This document shows, in pieces, positions 24,998 to 32,871 of a stretch of 32,947 nt of DNA (position 1 is the first letter of the stretch; each line of letters begins with the position of its first letter). A program made the position numbers and the translations under genes. This stretch comes from Bacteroidales bacterium (lineage in GTDB: Bacteria; Bacteroidota; Bacteroidia; Bacteroidales; UBA7960): contig PUOJ01000193.1 in NCBI GenBank assembly GCA_003552075.1, positions 1-32,947 on the forward strand. Reading direction: 5' to 3'. The notes below the pieces were generated by a model that saw only the letters and a program-made list of their open reading frames with translations, was not told where the DNA came from and did no database searches.

Positions 24998-25147
24998 TCA
25001 TGTTTACACTTCGCCCCCGGATGATGAAAGCACCTTCGATGTGAGCGGCCTCATTGATTACGGGCAAAGAGGATAAGCTGTTGTAACATGCTGTGTTTTA
25101 CAATGATTAAGGAGGCAGGTATTGATCGGGTCAGAGGCGCTGATTGA

Positions 25148-25208
25148 TGGGGTTTGCAATGCATGCCTTGATATGCGTCACCCCAGGATATAGCGGCTGC
25201 ATGCATTG
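25148..25208 (+). ncRNA. Candidate structured RNA in the ruvB-queG spacer
   Basis: The 24998-25323 spacer contains two perfect, interleaved stems. TGGGGT (25148-25153) pairs with ACCCCA (25180-25185), and CAATGCATGC (25157-25166) pairs with GCATGCATTG (25199-25208). The order gives either a pseudoknot or two alternative folds. No known riboswitch consensus, including preQ1, was recognised. The second stem is partly self-palindromic (GCATGC), which raises the chance of coincidence. The rest of the spacer shows no gene. Confidence 0.35.
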
Positions 25209-25323
25209 ATTGCCGTCCAATGTATTACAAGGAATCATGGGCTGAGAGCTGCCAGTATTGCCTGGGGAGAACCGGCGATATCAGGTTATGGTGATGTGTA
25301 TCTGGGTCAAATAAGTACGTAAT

Positions 25324-26274
25324 TTGAGCAAAAGAAAAGAAATAACGGCAGCACTGAAAACAAAGGCCCTGGAGCTTGGCTTCGCGGCATGCGGCGTGGC
25401 CAGGACGCGGCGTTTAACACACCAGGAAGGCTTTTTGCGCGAATGGCTGGAAGCCAGATATCAGGGGAAGATGGCCTACATGGCCAATCACTTCGACAAA
25501 AGGCTGAATCCCGTATTGCTGGTCCCTGGGTCGGTATCGGTGCTTTCCCTTGCCCTCAATTATTTTCCTGCAGCAAATCAGCCTTCCGCTACACGTTGCC
25601 GGATTTCGCGTTATGCCTATGGCAAGGATTACCACTTTGTCATCAAACAGAAATTACAACTCCTGGCGGACTACCTGGAAAGCCTGGCCGGCCCCCATCA
25701 ATACCGGATTTTTACCGATTCGGCGCCAGTACTTGAACGCGCATGGGCACAGGAGGCCGGACTTGGTGGAACAGGCAAGAACACCTGCTTGATCATCCCC
25801 CGGAAGGGGAGCTATTTCTTTCTTGGCGAAATAATCACCAATGCTGCACTTGAACCAGATCCGCCATTTGAAAAAGACCTCTGCGGCAAATGCACGCGCT
25901 GCATCGAAGCCTGCCCCACGGGAGCCATCATTGACGCGGGAAAGCTTGACGCAAGCAAATGCATCTCCTATCTTACCATTGAGCTAAAGGACAATATTCC
26001 GGAACCGTGGAGGGAAAAGTGCCGCGGCTGGATATTTGGATGCGACATCTGCCAGGAGGTCTGCCCGCATAACCGCCATGCCACACCACACAAACATCCG
26101 GAATTTCAGGCCATCAAGCCCGTGACAACCTGGAGTGACAATGACTGGCAGGGCATGACCAGGGAAGCTTATATCCAGGAGATCAAAAAAACAGCCTCCG
26201 CATTGGCCAGGGTGAAATATGAAAAATTGATGGACAACATCCGGAATGCTACCTGTGACGCAGGCTGTCGATAA
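25324..26274 (+). CDS. queG: Epoxyqueuosine reductase QueG
   Basis: Cobalamin- and iron-sulfur-dependent enzyme that reduces epoxyqueuosine to queuosine in tRNA, the last step of the pathway. Two [4Fe-4S] motifs are visible, CGKCTRCIEACPTGA and CDICQEVCPHN, with the extra cysteine in KCISYLT. The proposed catalytic aspartate is in TDSAPVLERAWA, and the QueG-typical GLGGTGKNTCLI follows. The length of 316 is normal. The start codon is TTG: an in-frame TAA lies at 25312, and no ATG occurs before conserved sequence. The 3' end overlaps the convergent TetR-type gene by 26 bases. Confidence 0.95.
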   Translation: MSKRKEITAALKTKALELGFAACGVARTRRLTHQEGFLREWLEARYQGKMAYMANHFDKRLNPVLLVPGSVSVLSLALNYFPAANQPSATRCRISRYAYGKDYHFVIKQKLQLLADYLESLAGPHQYRIFTDSAPVLERAWAQEAGLGGTGKNTCLIIPRKGSYFFLGEIITNAALEPDPPFEKDLCGKCTRCIEACPTGAIIDAGKLDASKCISYLTIELKDNIPEPWREKCRGWIFGCDICQEVCPHNRHATPHKHPEFQAIKPVTTWSDNDWQGMTREAYIQEIKKTASALARVKYEKLMDNIRNATCDAGCR

Positions 26275-26857
26275 GCATCTCAGGCACGCGCGCTTTCCTT
26301 TCCTGGATAAACAGCATAAATTCCTCTTCCGTAATGTTGTTCTTGTCCATCACCAACATCTTAATGGCAAAGGGAAAAGCAATCAGCGACAACATGTCCA
26401 CAAAAAAGTGCGTCGGGTCCGTTCGGCGGATATTGCCTTTTTTGGCTTCATCAATCAACTGCTTGGTGAACTGGTCGGTGGCATAGAGGTTGCTGATGGC
26501 CTTCATCTCTGTAATACGCTCACGGCTGCGGTGCAGGATGGCCATCACAAAAGAAACCAGCAGCGGGTTCTCAGACAACATGTCTATGTAAACATACACA
26601 TATTGCCGGATTTTTTCCTCCAGCTCCAGCTCACTGTTCAGGATCCGGATCAGCTCTTCCGAGTTCTTCTTTACAAGCTGGGTAAAGATGGCATCAAACA
26701 GGTTTTCCTTGCTCCTGAAGTAATAATTCATTAATGCCAGGTTAATACCGGCCTTCGTTGCAATTTCACGGACACTTGTTCGATCCACCCCCTTTTCCAA
26801 AAATAATTCAGTGGCCGCATCAAAAATCTTCTGCTCTGTGTTTCTGCTTTTTGCCAT
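26249..26857 (-). CDS. TetR/AcrR-family transcriptional regulator
   Basis: One-component regulator with an N-terminal DNA-binding domain: residues about 7-55, IFDAATELFLEKGVDRTSVREIA followed by KAGINLALMNYYFRSKENLF, the TetR helix-turn-helix. The helical C-terminal half (about 60-202) would bind an unknown ligand and dimerise. Its ATG lies 17 bases from a minus-strand -7 box TATCTTTG and 37 bases from a perfect 9-3-9 palindrome, the likely operator. It is divergent from lnt, so autoregulation and control of the lnt side are both possible. The ligand cannot be inferred. The C-terminus overlaps the queG 3' end. Confidence 0.92.
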   Translation of the reverse strand: MAKSRNTEQKIFDAATELFLEKGVDRTSVREIATKAGINLALMNYYFRSKENLFDAIFTQLVKKNSEELIRILNSELELEEKIRQYVYVYIDMLSENPLLVSFVMAILHRSRERITEMKAISNLYATDQFTKQLIDEAKKGNIRRTDPTHFFVDMLSLIAFPFAIKMLVMDKNNITEEEFMLFIQERKARVPEMLIDSLRHR

Positions 26858-26873
26858 GGTACCAGGTTTTTTG

Positions 26874-26881
26874 CAAAGATA
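26874..26881 (-). promoter_or_regulatory. -7 box of the tetR-type gene
   Basis: Reads TATCTTTG on the minus strand, an exact TAnnTTTG match, 17 bases before the ATG. The adjacent palindrome covers its -33 region. Confidence 0.6.
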
Positions 26882-26893
26882 AGATTTTACATT

Positions 26894-26914
26894 GTTTTAA
26901 ACGCTGTTTAAAAC
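26894..26914. promoter_or_regulatory. Operator-like palindrome between tetR and lnt
   Basis: GTTTTAAAC (26894-26902), three bases GCT, then GTTTAAAAC (26906-26914): a perfect 9-base inverted repeat, of the size and position expected for a TetR operator. It lies between two divergent -7 boxes, 26874-26881 on the minus strand and 26924-26931 on the plus strand. Confidence 0.65.
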
Positions 26915-26923
26915 GATTTATGT

Positions 26924-26931
26924 TACCTTTG
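26924..26931 (+). promoter_or_regulatory. -7 box on the lnt side
   Basis: TACCTTTG matches TAnnTTTG exactly, 112 bases before the lnt ATG and ten bases after the palindrome. No TTG occurs at the usual -33 spacing; the palindrome occupies that region. Confidence 0.5.
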
Positions 26932-27003
26932 ATTGGATTTTTTTAGAAAATTTACCATTACATTGCCGAAGTCGAATCAAAAATACTGGTTTAAACAAAG
27001 TGT

Positions 27004-27036
27004 GGACCTTTCGTTTTTTCGGCATTTTGACATTTT
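27004..27036 (+). repeat. Octamer-like repeat before lnt
   Basis: GGACCTTTCGTTTTTTCGGC and ATTTTGACATTTTTG, a degenerate member of the octamer family, ending six bases before the lnt ATG. Confidence 0.55.
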
Positions 27037-27042
27037 TGAAAC

Positions 27043-28671
27043 ATGTTCATATACAAATTCCGCACACACAAGTTGATATTGAGCATTCTTACGGGCTTGT
27101 TGCTGGTATTAAGCTGGCCGGCAAGGGGTTTTCCCTTCCTGATCTTTTTTGCCTTCATCCCCTTGTTGTTTCTGGAAGATCACATCAACAGCCTGAAATA
27201 CAAGGTACGTGCACGCACCTTTTTTGTCCATGCATGGCTAAGCTTCCTGATCTTTAACCTGTTCACCACGTGGTGGATCATGTATGCGACCCTGCCGGGG
27301 ATGATCGCTGCGGTGATCCTGAACTCGCTGTTCATGACGCTGCCCTGGCTGCTAATGCACCTGAGCAGAAGGATCTTGCCGTCGCGCCAGGGGCCCGTAT
27401 CGCTGATCATGTTCTGGCTGGCTTTTGAGTTTTTGCATGGCCGCTGGGAATTAAGCTGGAGCTGGCTCGACCTGGGGAATGTGTTTGCAGGTTATCCCGC
27501 CTGGGTGCAATGGTATGCCTATACGGGTACTGCCGGGGGTGCCTTATGGATCCTGGCCATTAACATCTTGTTGTTTCTTGCAATCAAACAAATGCGAAAA
27601 GGCTGGTTTGAGGCTCGCAAGGCCAGGATAAATGCGTTGATGGCGCTCAGTTTGTTTATTGTCCCTGCAATGTTTTCCTTTCATACCTGGTTGCGTTATG
27701 AGGAAGATGCCAGTCCGACACACGTGGTTGTCGTTCAGCCAGCTCAAGATCCGTATGATCCGGCCGTGAGCCAGCAGGAGGTCGCTGAACGGGTGGAGCA
27801 CATGATTGCCCTGGCTGATGAGAAGATCAATCCTGCGACCCGGTTTGTTGTCACTCCCGAAGGAGCCAATCCACGCGGTATCTGGCGGCATGAAGCGGAA
27901 ATGCATTACACGATCAGGCGCATCCGGGAGCACCAGGAGGAACACCCGGGTGTCACCTGGCTCCTGGGAAGCTTTGTGTATGCTTTCTACGATGATGAAG
28001 ATGACATACCCGCCAGTGCACGGCTTCACCAGCAGCATAACAGGTTTTATGATGTGTTCAATGCGGCCGTGATGATCCCGCCCGCCGGTGACTTACAATA
28101 CCATTACAAATACAAACTTGTTCCGGGCATTGAAAGGATGCCTTATTTCACCCTGCTCCGGCCCCTGGGAAGGCTGGTAGACCGCTTCGGGGGCATCGCC
28201 GGAAGCCTGGGCACCAGTGAAAGCCAGGAGGTGATGATCTCCCCTGAACAGATCCGGATTGCCCCGTCGATATGCTATGAGTCTATCTACGGCGATTACA
28301 CGCGCGGGTTTATGCTCCATGGGGCTTCGATGCTGTTCATCATGACCAACGACGGCTGGTGGCGAGACACCCCCGGTTACCGGCAGCACAATCAATATGC
28401 ACGGCTGCGGGCCATTGAGACGCGACGCAGCATTGCCCGGTCGGCCAGCACAGGAATTTCCGCCTTCATCAACCAGCGGGGGGAAACCATTAAGGAAACA
28501 GCATGGTGGGAAGCCACAGCCATCGCCGCCGACATCAACAAGAACCACCGCCTGACCTTTTTCTCACGCAGCGGAAATTACCTTGGGCGGTTTGCCACCT
28601 TCCTGGGCGCACTGTTTATCCTCTACATGATCTCCCAACGAATTATAGGTCGCCAGGGTAGTAAGAAGTAA
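27043..28671 (+). CDS. lnt: Apolipoprotein N-acyltransferase Lnt
   Basis: Integral inner-membrane enzyme that adds the third acyl chain to the N-terminal cysteine of lipoproteins. The N-terminal half has about six membrane segments (residues about 10-220). The periplasmic nitrilase-like domain shows the catalytic triad: E273 in TPEGANPRG, K358 in YKYKLVPGIERMPY and C411 in ICYESIYG. Further family motifs are TNDGWW and QYARLRAIETRRSIARSASTGIS. A last membrane segment is at about 515-532. The length of 542 is normal. The final SKK-stop is encoded by the first unit of a heptamer array, so the extreme C-terminus has been shaped by repeat DNA. It is divergent from the TetR-type gene. Confidence 0.94.
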   Translation: MFIYKFRTHKLILSILTGLLLVLSWPARGFPFLIFFAFIPLLFLEDHINSLKYKVRARTFFVHAWLSFLIFNLFTTWWIMYATLPGMIAAVILNSLFMTLPWLLMHLSRRILPSRQGPVSLIMFWLAFEFLHGRWELSWSWLDLGNVFAGYPAWVQWYAYTGTAGGALWILAINILLFLAIKQMRKGWFEARKARINALMALSLFIVPAMFSFHTWLRYEEDASPTHVVVVQPAQDPYDPAVSQQEVAERVEHMIALADEKINPATRFVVTPEGANPRGIWRHEAEMHYTIRRIREHQEEHPGVTWLLGSFVYAFYDDEDDIPASARLHQQHNRFYDVFNAAVMIPPAGDLQYHYKYKLVPGIERMPYFTLLRPLGRLVDRFGGIAGSLGTSESQEVMISPEQIRIAPSICYESIYGDYTRGFMLHGASMLFIMTNDGWWRDTPGYRQHNQYARLRAIETRRSIARSASTGISAFINQRGETIKETAWWEATAIAADINKNHRLTFFSRSGNYLGRFATFLGALFILYMISQRIIGRQGSKK

Positions 28672-28721
28672 GCAAAAAGCAGTAAGAAGTAGGCAGTAAG
28701 AAGTAGGCAGCAAGAAGGTAG
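28660..28721 (+). repeat. Heptamer array AGTAAGA-AGTAGGC at the lnt 3' end
   Basis: AGTAAGAAGTAAGCAAAAAG, then two copies of the 14-base unit AGTAAGAAGTAGGC and a decayed AGCAAGAAGGTAGCC. The first unit supplies the last two lysine codons and the stop codon of lnt. Confidence 0.8.
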
Positions 28722-28766
28722 CCGCTGCATCCCGGACAAGGATTGCCCTGGCACAACACGCAGCAG

Positions 28767-28865
28767 ACCCGGACTTTTAGACCTTTAGACCTTTCGACTT
28801 TTTGTCCTTTTGTCTTTTTGTCCTTTTGTCCTTTTGTCTTTTCGTCCTTTTGTCTTTTTGTCCTT
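28767..28865 (+). repeat. Long octamer array between lnt and the SDR gene
   Basis: The longest array in the window, about 12 units. It begins CCCGGACTTTTAGACCTTTA and continues as GTCCTTTT/GTCTTTTT. It ends flush with the TAA stop of the minus-strand SDR gene, as the array at 670-742 does with the GH13 gene. No gene lies in 28672-28863. Confidence 0.85.
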
Positions 28866-29907
28866 ACGACGGCATCCGGAAATCCGGGGAGAGGTAGACG
28901 GGGTATTTATTGAAGAATCGCGAGGTATTTCTGGCAGCCTCTTCTATAGGCCGGAACTCGATGTCGAGTGCTTTTTTGATTTTTTCATTGGAAAAATACC
29001 GCTTGATGTTCGCGTTTCGGGCGGTTTCTTTCGAGAGCAGCGGTTTTTGTCCGGTGATAAAACTCCTGGAAAGCTCCAGGCGCCAGGCCATTTCACTGAG
29101 AAAGCGCCCTGCCCGGTATTTGGGTGGTTTCGCCCCGGAATAATGGGCAAACAGGGTGAATAAGTCACGGTAAGATAAGTTTTCGCTGGTCAGCACAAAG
29201 CGTTCATTGACAACCTCTGATTCCTGTAAATCAACCATGACGGTCGCCACATCGCGGGCATCCACAAAACCAGTTACGCCGGATGTATAAAACTTCATCC
29301 CGTTTTTCACCGACTGGTATAGCTGTGCGCTTGAACGTGCCGGATCACCCGGGCCGATCACCACGGTAGGATTGACAATGACCACCGGCAAGCCTTCTTC
29401 TGAAGCACGCCATACTTCACGCTCTGAGCCATACTTGGTGATGGCGTACCAGGAGTTCTTTTTGGAGGATTTCCAGGTAAGACCTTCATCCACCGCGCGG
29501 CCTTTCTGGGGGCTTCCAAGGGCAGCCACAGAGCTGCAGTGACAAAACTTTTCAATGTCGTTCATCATGGCCACGTTGACCAGGTTGGCCGTCCCCTCCA
29601 CATTTATTTTTTTCATCAGCTCACGATCTTCGGGAAGAAAGGAGACCATGGCTGCGCAATGATAGATCTGCTTTACACCTTGCATGGCCTCTTGCAGGCT
29701 GACCAGGTCATTCAGGTCGCCTTCCACCCACTGGATGTCTTCAAAGAGGTCTTCGCCTTTATCCGGATCGTACCAGTAAAAGAGCCGTCTTACCAGGTCC
29801 GTATTGCTGCCATCGCGCTTCAGGGCACGCACGCAGCATCCGCGTTTTGCAAGCTCATAGAGCAAGTGAGAACCAACCAGACCCGTTCCGCCTGTGACAA
29901 GAATCAT
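28864..29907 (-). CDS. Extended SDR: NAD(P)-dependent epimerase/dehydratase (dihydroflavonol reductase-like)
   Basis: Rossmann-fold oxidoreductase or epimerase with the extended-SDR nucleotide motif TGGTGLVGSH at the start, a conserved acidic pair in VEGDLNDL, the HCAAMVSF strand, the serine segment CHCSSVAALG and the catalytic Y-x3-K in WYAITKYGSE. NPTVVIGPGDP is typical of dihydroflavonol-4-reductase-like members. The substrate is unknown: the neighbours are not a sugar or sterol pathway. Two ATGs two codons apart (29913 and 29907) are possible; I prefer the second because it begins MILVTGG. A minus-strand -7 box at 29931-29938 fits both. Divergent from the S9 peptidase gene. Confidence 0.88.
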   Translation of the reverse strand: MILVTGGTGLVGSHLLYELAKRGCCVRALKRDGSNTDLVRRLFYWYDPDKGEDLFEDIQWVEGDLNDLVSLQEAMQGVKQIYHCAAMVSFLPEDRELMKKINVEGTANLVNVAMMNDIEKFCHCSSVAALGSPQKGRAVDEGLTWKSSKKNSWYAITKYGSEREVWRASEEGLPVVIVNPTVVIGPGDPARSSAQLYQSVKNGMKFYTSGVTGFVDARDVATVMVDLQESEVVNERFVLTSENLSYRDLFTLFAHYSGAKPPKYRAGRFLSEMAWRLELSRSFITGQKPLLSKETARNANIKRYFSNEKIKKALDIEFRPIEEAARNTSRFFNKYPVYLSPDFRMPS

Positions 29908-29930
29908 ATGCATACGAATTTAAACAGATG

Positions 29931-29938
29931 CAAAAGTA
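29931..29938 (-). promoter_or_regulatory. -7 box of the SDR gene
   Basis: Reads TACTTTTG on the minus strand (TAnnTTTG), 18-24 bases before the two candidate ATGs. On the plus strand the same 75-base divergent gap has only an imperfect TATTTTG (29958-29964) for the S9 peptidase. Confidence 0.5.
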
Positions 29939-29987
29939 GAAATTTTTTGTTTCTTTGTATTTTGCTAACACTTTAAATCCTACACAC

Positions 29988-32018
29988 ATGAAGATACCGC
30001 ATGCATTGTTAAGCTTTTTACTTGTGCTCGGTCTGGGAACTCTTGCAGCCCAGGAGCAACATCCCCTCAACCCGGAAACGATGTGGGAGATGGCCCGCCC
30101 TGGAAACCCGGTTTCATCGCCCGATGGACAGTGGTCCGTCTTTCCGGTAACGGAATATGATGTGGATGCCAACACCTCGGCCACAAACCTGCATCTGCTC
30201 AACAACCAGACAGGCGAGTACCGCCAGATCACCTTCAGTGACAGGGACAGCGGCCCCGCCTGGAGTCCTGACGGCAACCGCCTCGCCTTTGTGTCGCGCA
30301 GGCACGATGGCCCCGGACAGATCTACATCCTCGACCTGGAAGCGGGAGGCGAAGCACGGAAAATTACTGACTTGCCCGTTGGGGTTTATGGCCTGAAATG
30401 GTTCCCTGACGGTCAGCGCATCGCATTTGCCGCCGACATCCTGCCCGAATATGACGGTGATTGGGATAAGCAGCGGGAGCTGCAACAAGAGATGGAAGAA
30501 AGCAAGGTGACGGCCAAAGTCACGGAGAATAACATGTACCGCTACTGGGATCACTGGCTGACTGACGGCTATGTGTCCAGGCTCTTCACCGTAAACCTTG
30601 ACAGCAAGGAAGTGACTGACCTGATGCCAGAAAACGGGAACTTCTTTGGGCTGATGGGTGGTGTTTCCTATGACATCTCGCCCGACGGAGAGACCATCGC
30701 GGTAAGCAAAAACTCCACACAGCCTCCTTTTGAACGCACCAATCACGCGATCTTCCTTGTTCCCACCGACGGCAGCGGCCAGCTCACCAACATCACGGCA
30801 GATAACCCGGCCAACGACCTGAACCCGGTCTACAGCCCGGATGGCCAGTATATCCTCTATGGCCGCCAGTCGATTTACCACTTTTACGCCGACCGCGTTG
30901 TGATGGTACTCTATGACACCAGCGACGGATCGGTTACCGAACTAACCAACGATATTGACTTAAGCACCGAACAGTGGTTTTGGTCGGAAGAAGGAAGTAC
31001 CATATATTTTCACGCGCAAGACCGTGCCATGACATCCATTTTCAGCATTCCGGCTGTGGGTGGTCCGCATACCGAGGTCTTCAGGGGTGGCACGAACAAT
31101 GGGGCTGCACTTGCCGGCGGACAGCACCTAGTGTTCAACCACCACAACCTCAGCGCACCACCGGAGATTTACAGGGTTGACCTTCGCCGTGGGGATGTCG
31201 ACAAAATGACAGGCTTTAATGACCACATCGTGGAAAACATCCATTGGGGGGAGATCGAGAACGTCACCTACGCTGGCGCCAACGGAGAAGACATCCAGAT
31301 GTTCATCAATTATCCCCCTGATTACGATCCCGATAAGGAATATCCCCTGGTGATGATGATCCACGGCGGCCCGCACGGCATCTTTGGCGACAGTTTCCAC
31401 TTCCGCTGGAACAGCCAGGCGTTTGCCGCACCCGGATATATCGCCGCCATGCCTAACTTCCACGGGTCTAGCAGCTTCGGACAGGATTTTGTCAAGAGCA
31501 TCCACGGAAACCATTCCGAGCTTCCCTTCCGCGACATCATGAAAGCTGCCGATTACCTGATTGACCGTGGCCTGGTAGATGAAGACCGGATGGCAGCCAC
31601 CGGCGGCAGCTATGGCGGATACATGGTAAGCTGGATTGCCGGCCATACCGATCGTTTCGCCTGCCTGATCAACCATGCCGGCGTGTATGACCTGCACCTG
31701 CAGTTTGCCTCCGACTTCTCAGCAAACCGCAAATACCAGTATGGCGGTTCCCCCTGGGAAAACAAGGAGCAGATGAATGCCATCAACCCTTCGCAGTTTG
31801 CGCACAACTTTTCCACACCCATGCTGGTGATCCATGGCGAACTCGACTATCGTGTACCCGTGGCCCACGGCTTCATGGTGTACAACATTTACAGGAATAT
31901 GGGCCTGGAGGCCCGGCTGGTTTATTATCCGGACGAAAACCACTGGATCCTTTCACCGCAAAACTCCATCCACTGGTTTGGAGAGTTCAAAGGCTGGCTG
32001 GAAAGATACCTGAAGTAA
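29988..32018 (+). CDS. Exported S9-family serine peptidase (prolyl oligopeptidase/acylaminoacyl peptidase type)
   Basis: Serine exopeptidase or oligopeptidase with an N-terminal beta-propeller of TolB/WD40-like blades (about residues 35-400; SPDGQWSVFPV, AWSPDGNRLAFVS, YSPDGQYILYG) that sieves small peptides. The C-terminal alpha/beta hydrolase (about 410-676) has S541 in GGSYGGYM, D620 in HGELDYRVPV and H652 in DENHWI. The oxyanion-hole segment MIHGGPHG is seen. A signal peptide ending near LAAQE predicts periplasmic export. The ORF-track start at 29955 is an upstream artefact; ATG 29988 begins the signal peptide. The length of 676 is normal for this Bacteroidota family. A bidirectional terminator lies downstream. 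Confidence 0.93.
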   Translation: MKIPHALLSFLLVLGLGTLAAQEQHPLNPETMWEMARPGNPVSSPDGQWSVFPVTEYDVDANTSATNLHLLNNQTGEYRQITFSDRDSGPAWSPDGNRLAFVSRRHDGPGQIYILDLEAGGEARKITDLPVGVYGLKWFPDGQRIAFAADILPEYDGDWDKQRELQQEMEESKVTAKVTENNMYRYWDHWLTDGYVSRLFTVNLDSKEVTDLMPENGNFFGLMGGVSYDISPDGETIAVSKNSTQPPFERTNHAIFLVPTDGSGQLTNITADNPANDLNPVYSPDGQYILYGRQSIYHFYADRVVMVLYDTSDGSVTELTNDIDLSTEQWFWSEEGSTIYFHAQDRAMTSIFSIPAVGGPHTEVFRGGTNNGAALAGGQHLVFNHHNLSAPPEIYRVDLRRGDVDKMTGFNDHIVENIHWGEIENVTYAGANGEDIQMFINYPPDYDPDKEYPLVMMIHGGPHGIFGDSFHFRWNSQAFAAPGYIAAMPNFHGSSSFGQDFVKSIHGNHSELPFRDIMKAADYLIDRGLVDEDRMAATGGSYGGYMVSWIAGHTDRFACLINHAGVYDLHLQFASDFSANRKYQYGGSPWENKEQMNAINPSQFAHNFSTPMLVIHGELDYRVPVAHGFMVYNIYRNMGLEARLVYYPDENHWILSPQNSIHWFGEFKGWLERYLK

Positions 32019-32199
32019 AGGGTGCTTCTGACAAGCAATTGCAAAAAAATGGAGGTAACTAGGTTGATGAGTTACTACGTCAAAGAGTTAAAGGGGGTTG
32101 CCAGTTTTGGGGTTAAATGGGTTGCCTGCTAAACTATATAACCATCACACGCTAACAGCATCATTCCTAAATAACCCCAGGACCCTGTAATATAAAGAC

Positions 32200-32248
32200 C
32201 CTAAAAAAAACCCTGTATGTTGATCATCATACAGGGTCTTTTTTTAGG
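32200..32248. terminator. Bidirectional intrinsic terminator
   Basis: CCCTGTATG (32211-32219) and CATACAGGG (32228-32236) form a strong stem with an 8-base loop. It is preceded by CCTAAAAAAAA and followed by TCTTTTTTTAGG, which are themselves complementary. It sits between the converging S9 peptidase and DoxX-like genes, so it can end both transcripts. The 32019-32199 stretch holds no gene, only a weak GTAACT/AGTTAC inverted repeat. Confidence 0.88.
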
Positions 32249-32303
32249 ACATGGCCAGCTCATGGTGCTGGCAATGGATATTTTAAGTCTGATTAAACCT
32301 GCA

Positions 32304-32672
32304 TTATTTAAACAGGCAGCTATAGTTCTCACGCATCCGGTAAACCATGAACCAGTTCAGGATGAATACGAGTGCTGCGGGAGGCGTAACTGTTCCCATC
32401 AGGAACACGTCATACATCATGATGTTGACCGATACAGGCAGGATCAGCAACCAGGCAAGCGGTCGCTTGATGTTCAGCAGCAACATCAGGGCCACGACAA
32501 TTTCAACGATTTTCACGCTGACCATAAACCCGCTGCCAGCGACTGCTCCCATAAATTCAGCTGCCCGGCCCTCCAACTCAGGCAAAGGGATGAAGCCAAA
32601 AAAGAAATTGAGTCCAAAGATCAGGTACACCAGGCCAAATACGTAGGTAATAATAGTTTCTGCAGTTTTCAT
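32304..32672 (-). CDS. DoxX-like small membrane protein
   Basis: A 122-residue protein with four hydrophobic segments (about residues 8-28, 45-66, 70-90, 97-112), matching the DoxX/DoxD-like family. Family-type features are YLIFGLNFFFGFIPLP near the N-terminus and the VEIVVALMLLLNIKRPLAW loop. Some DoxX proteins take part in thiol or redox homeostasis, but most are uncharacterised, and no partner gene is next to this one. No signal peptide; inner-membrane location is expected. No clear promoter was seen in the 199-base gap to the tRNA, though GTTTTAAAC at 32700-32708 equals half of the TetR palindrome at 26894. Confidence 0.8.
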   Translation of the reverse strand: MKTAETIITYVFGLVYLIFGLNFFFGFIPLPELEGRAAEFMGAVAGSGFMVSVKIVEIVVALMLLLNIKRPLAWLLILPVSVNIMMYDVFLMGTVTPPAALVFILNWFMVYRMRENYSCLFK

Positions 32673-32816
32673 AGGTTTTTAGTGTTGGTTCATACTGTCG
32701 TTTTAAACAACTTGATCCGGAGAATGTTCAGCAGGCCCATGACCCTTGCCTTCAGTCAGCGGGTTCACTCAGCTGCAAGCAGCGTGAAATTTTTTTCCCT
32801 TGTTTTCAAAAAATCC

Positions 32817-32846
32817 TTGCGGGATTAAAAAAAGGCAGTATATTTG
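32817..32846 (+). promoter_or_regulatory. Promoter of tRNA-Val
   Basis: TTG (32817-32819), a 19-base spacer, then TATATTTG (32839-32846). This is the best match in the window to the Bacteroidota -33/-7 promoter and lies 25 bases before the tRNA. Confidence 0.8.
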
Positions 32847-32871
32847 CACCCACCAAAAAGGGAGATATCCC

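Noticed and set aside
25209-25323. preQ1 riboswitch directly before queG
   Set aside because: No preQ1 consensus was recognised; only the upstream interleaved stems look structured.
32700-32708. Second TetR operator before the DoxX-like gene
   Set aside because: Only one half-site (GTTTTAAAC) is present, and GTTTAAAC is itself palindromic, so chance occurrence is likely.
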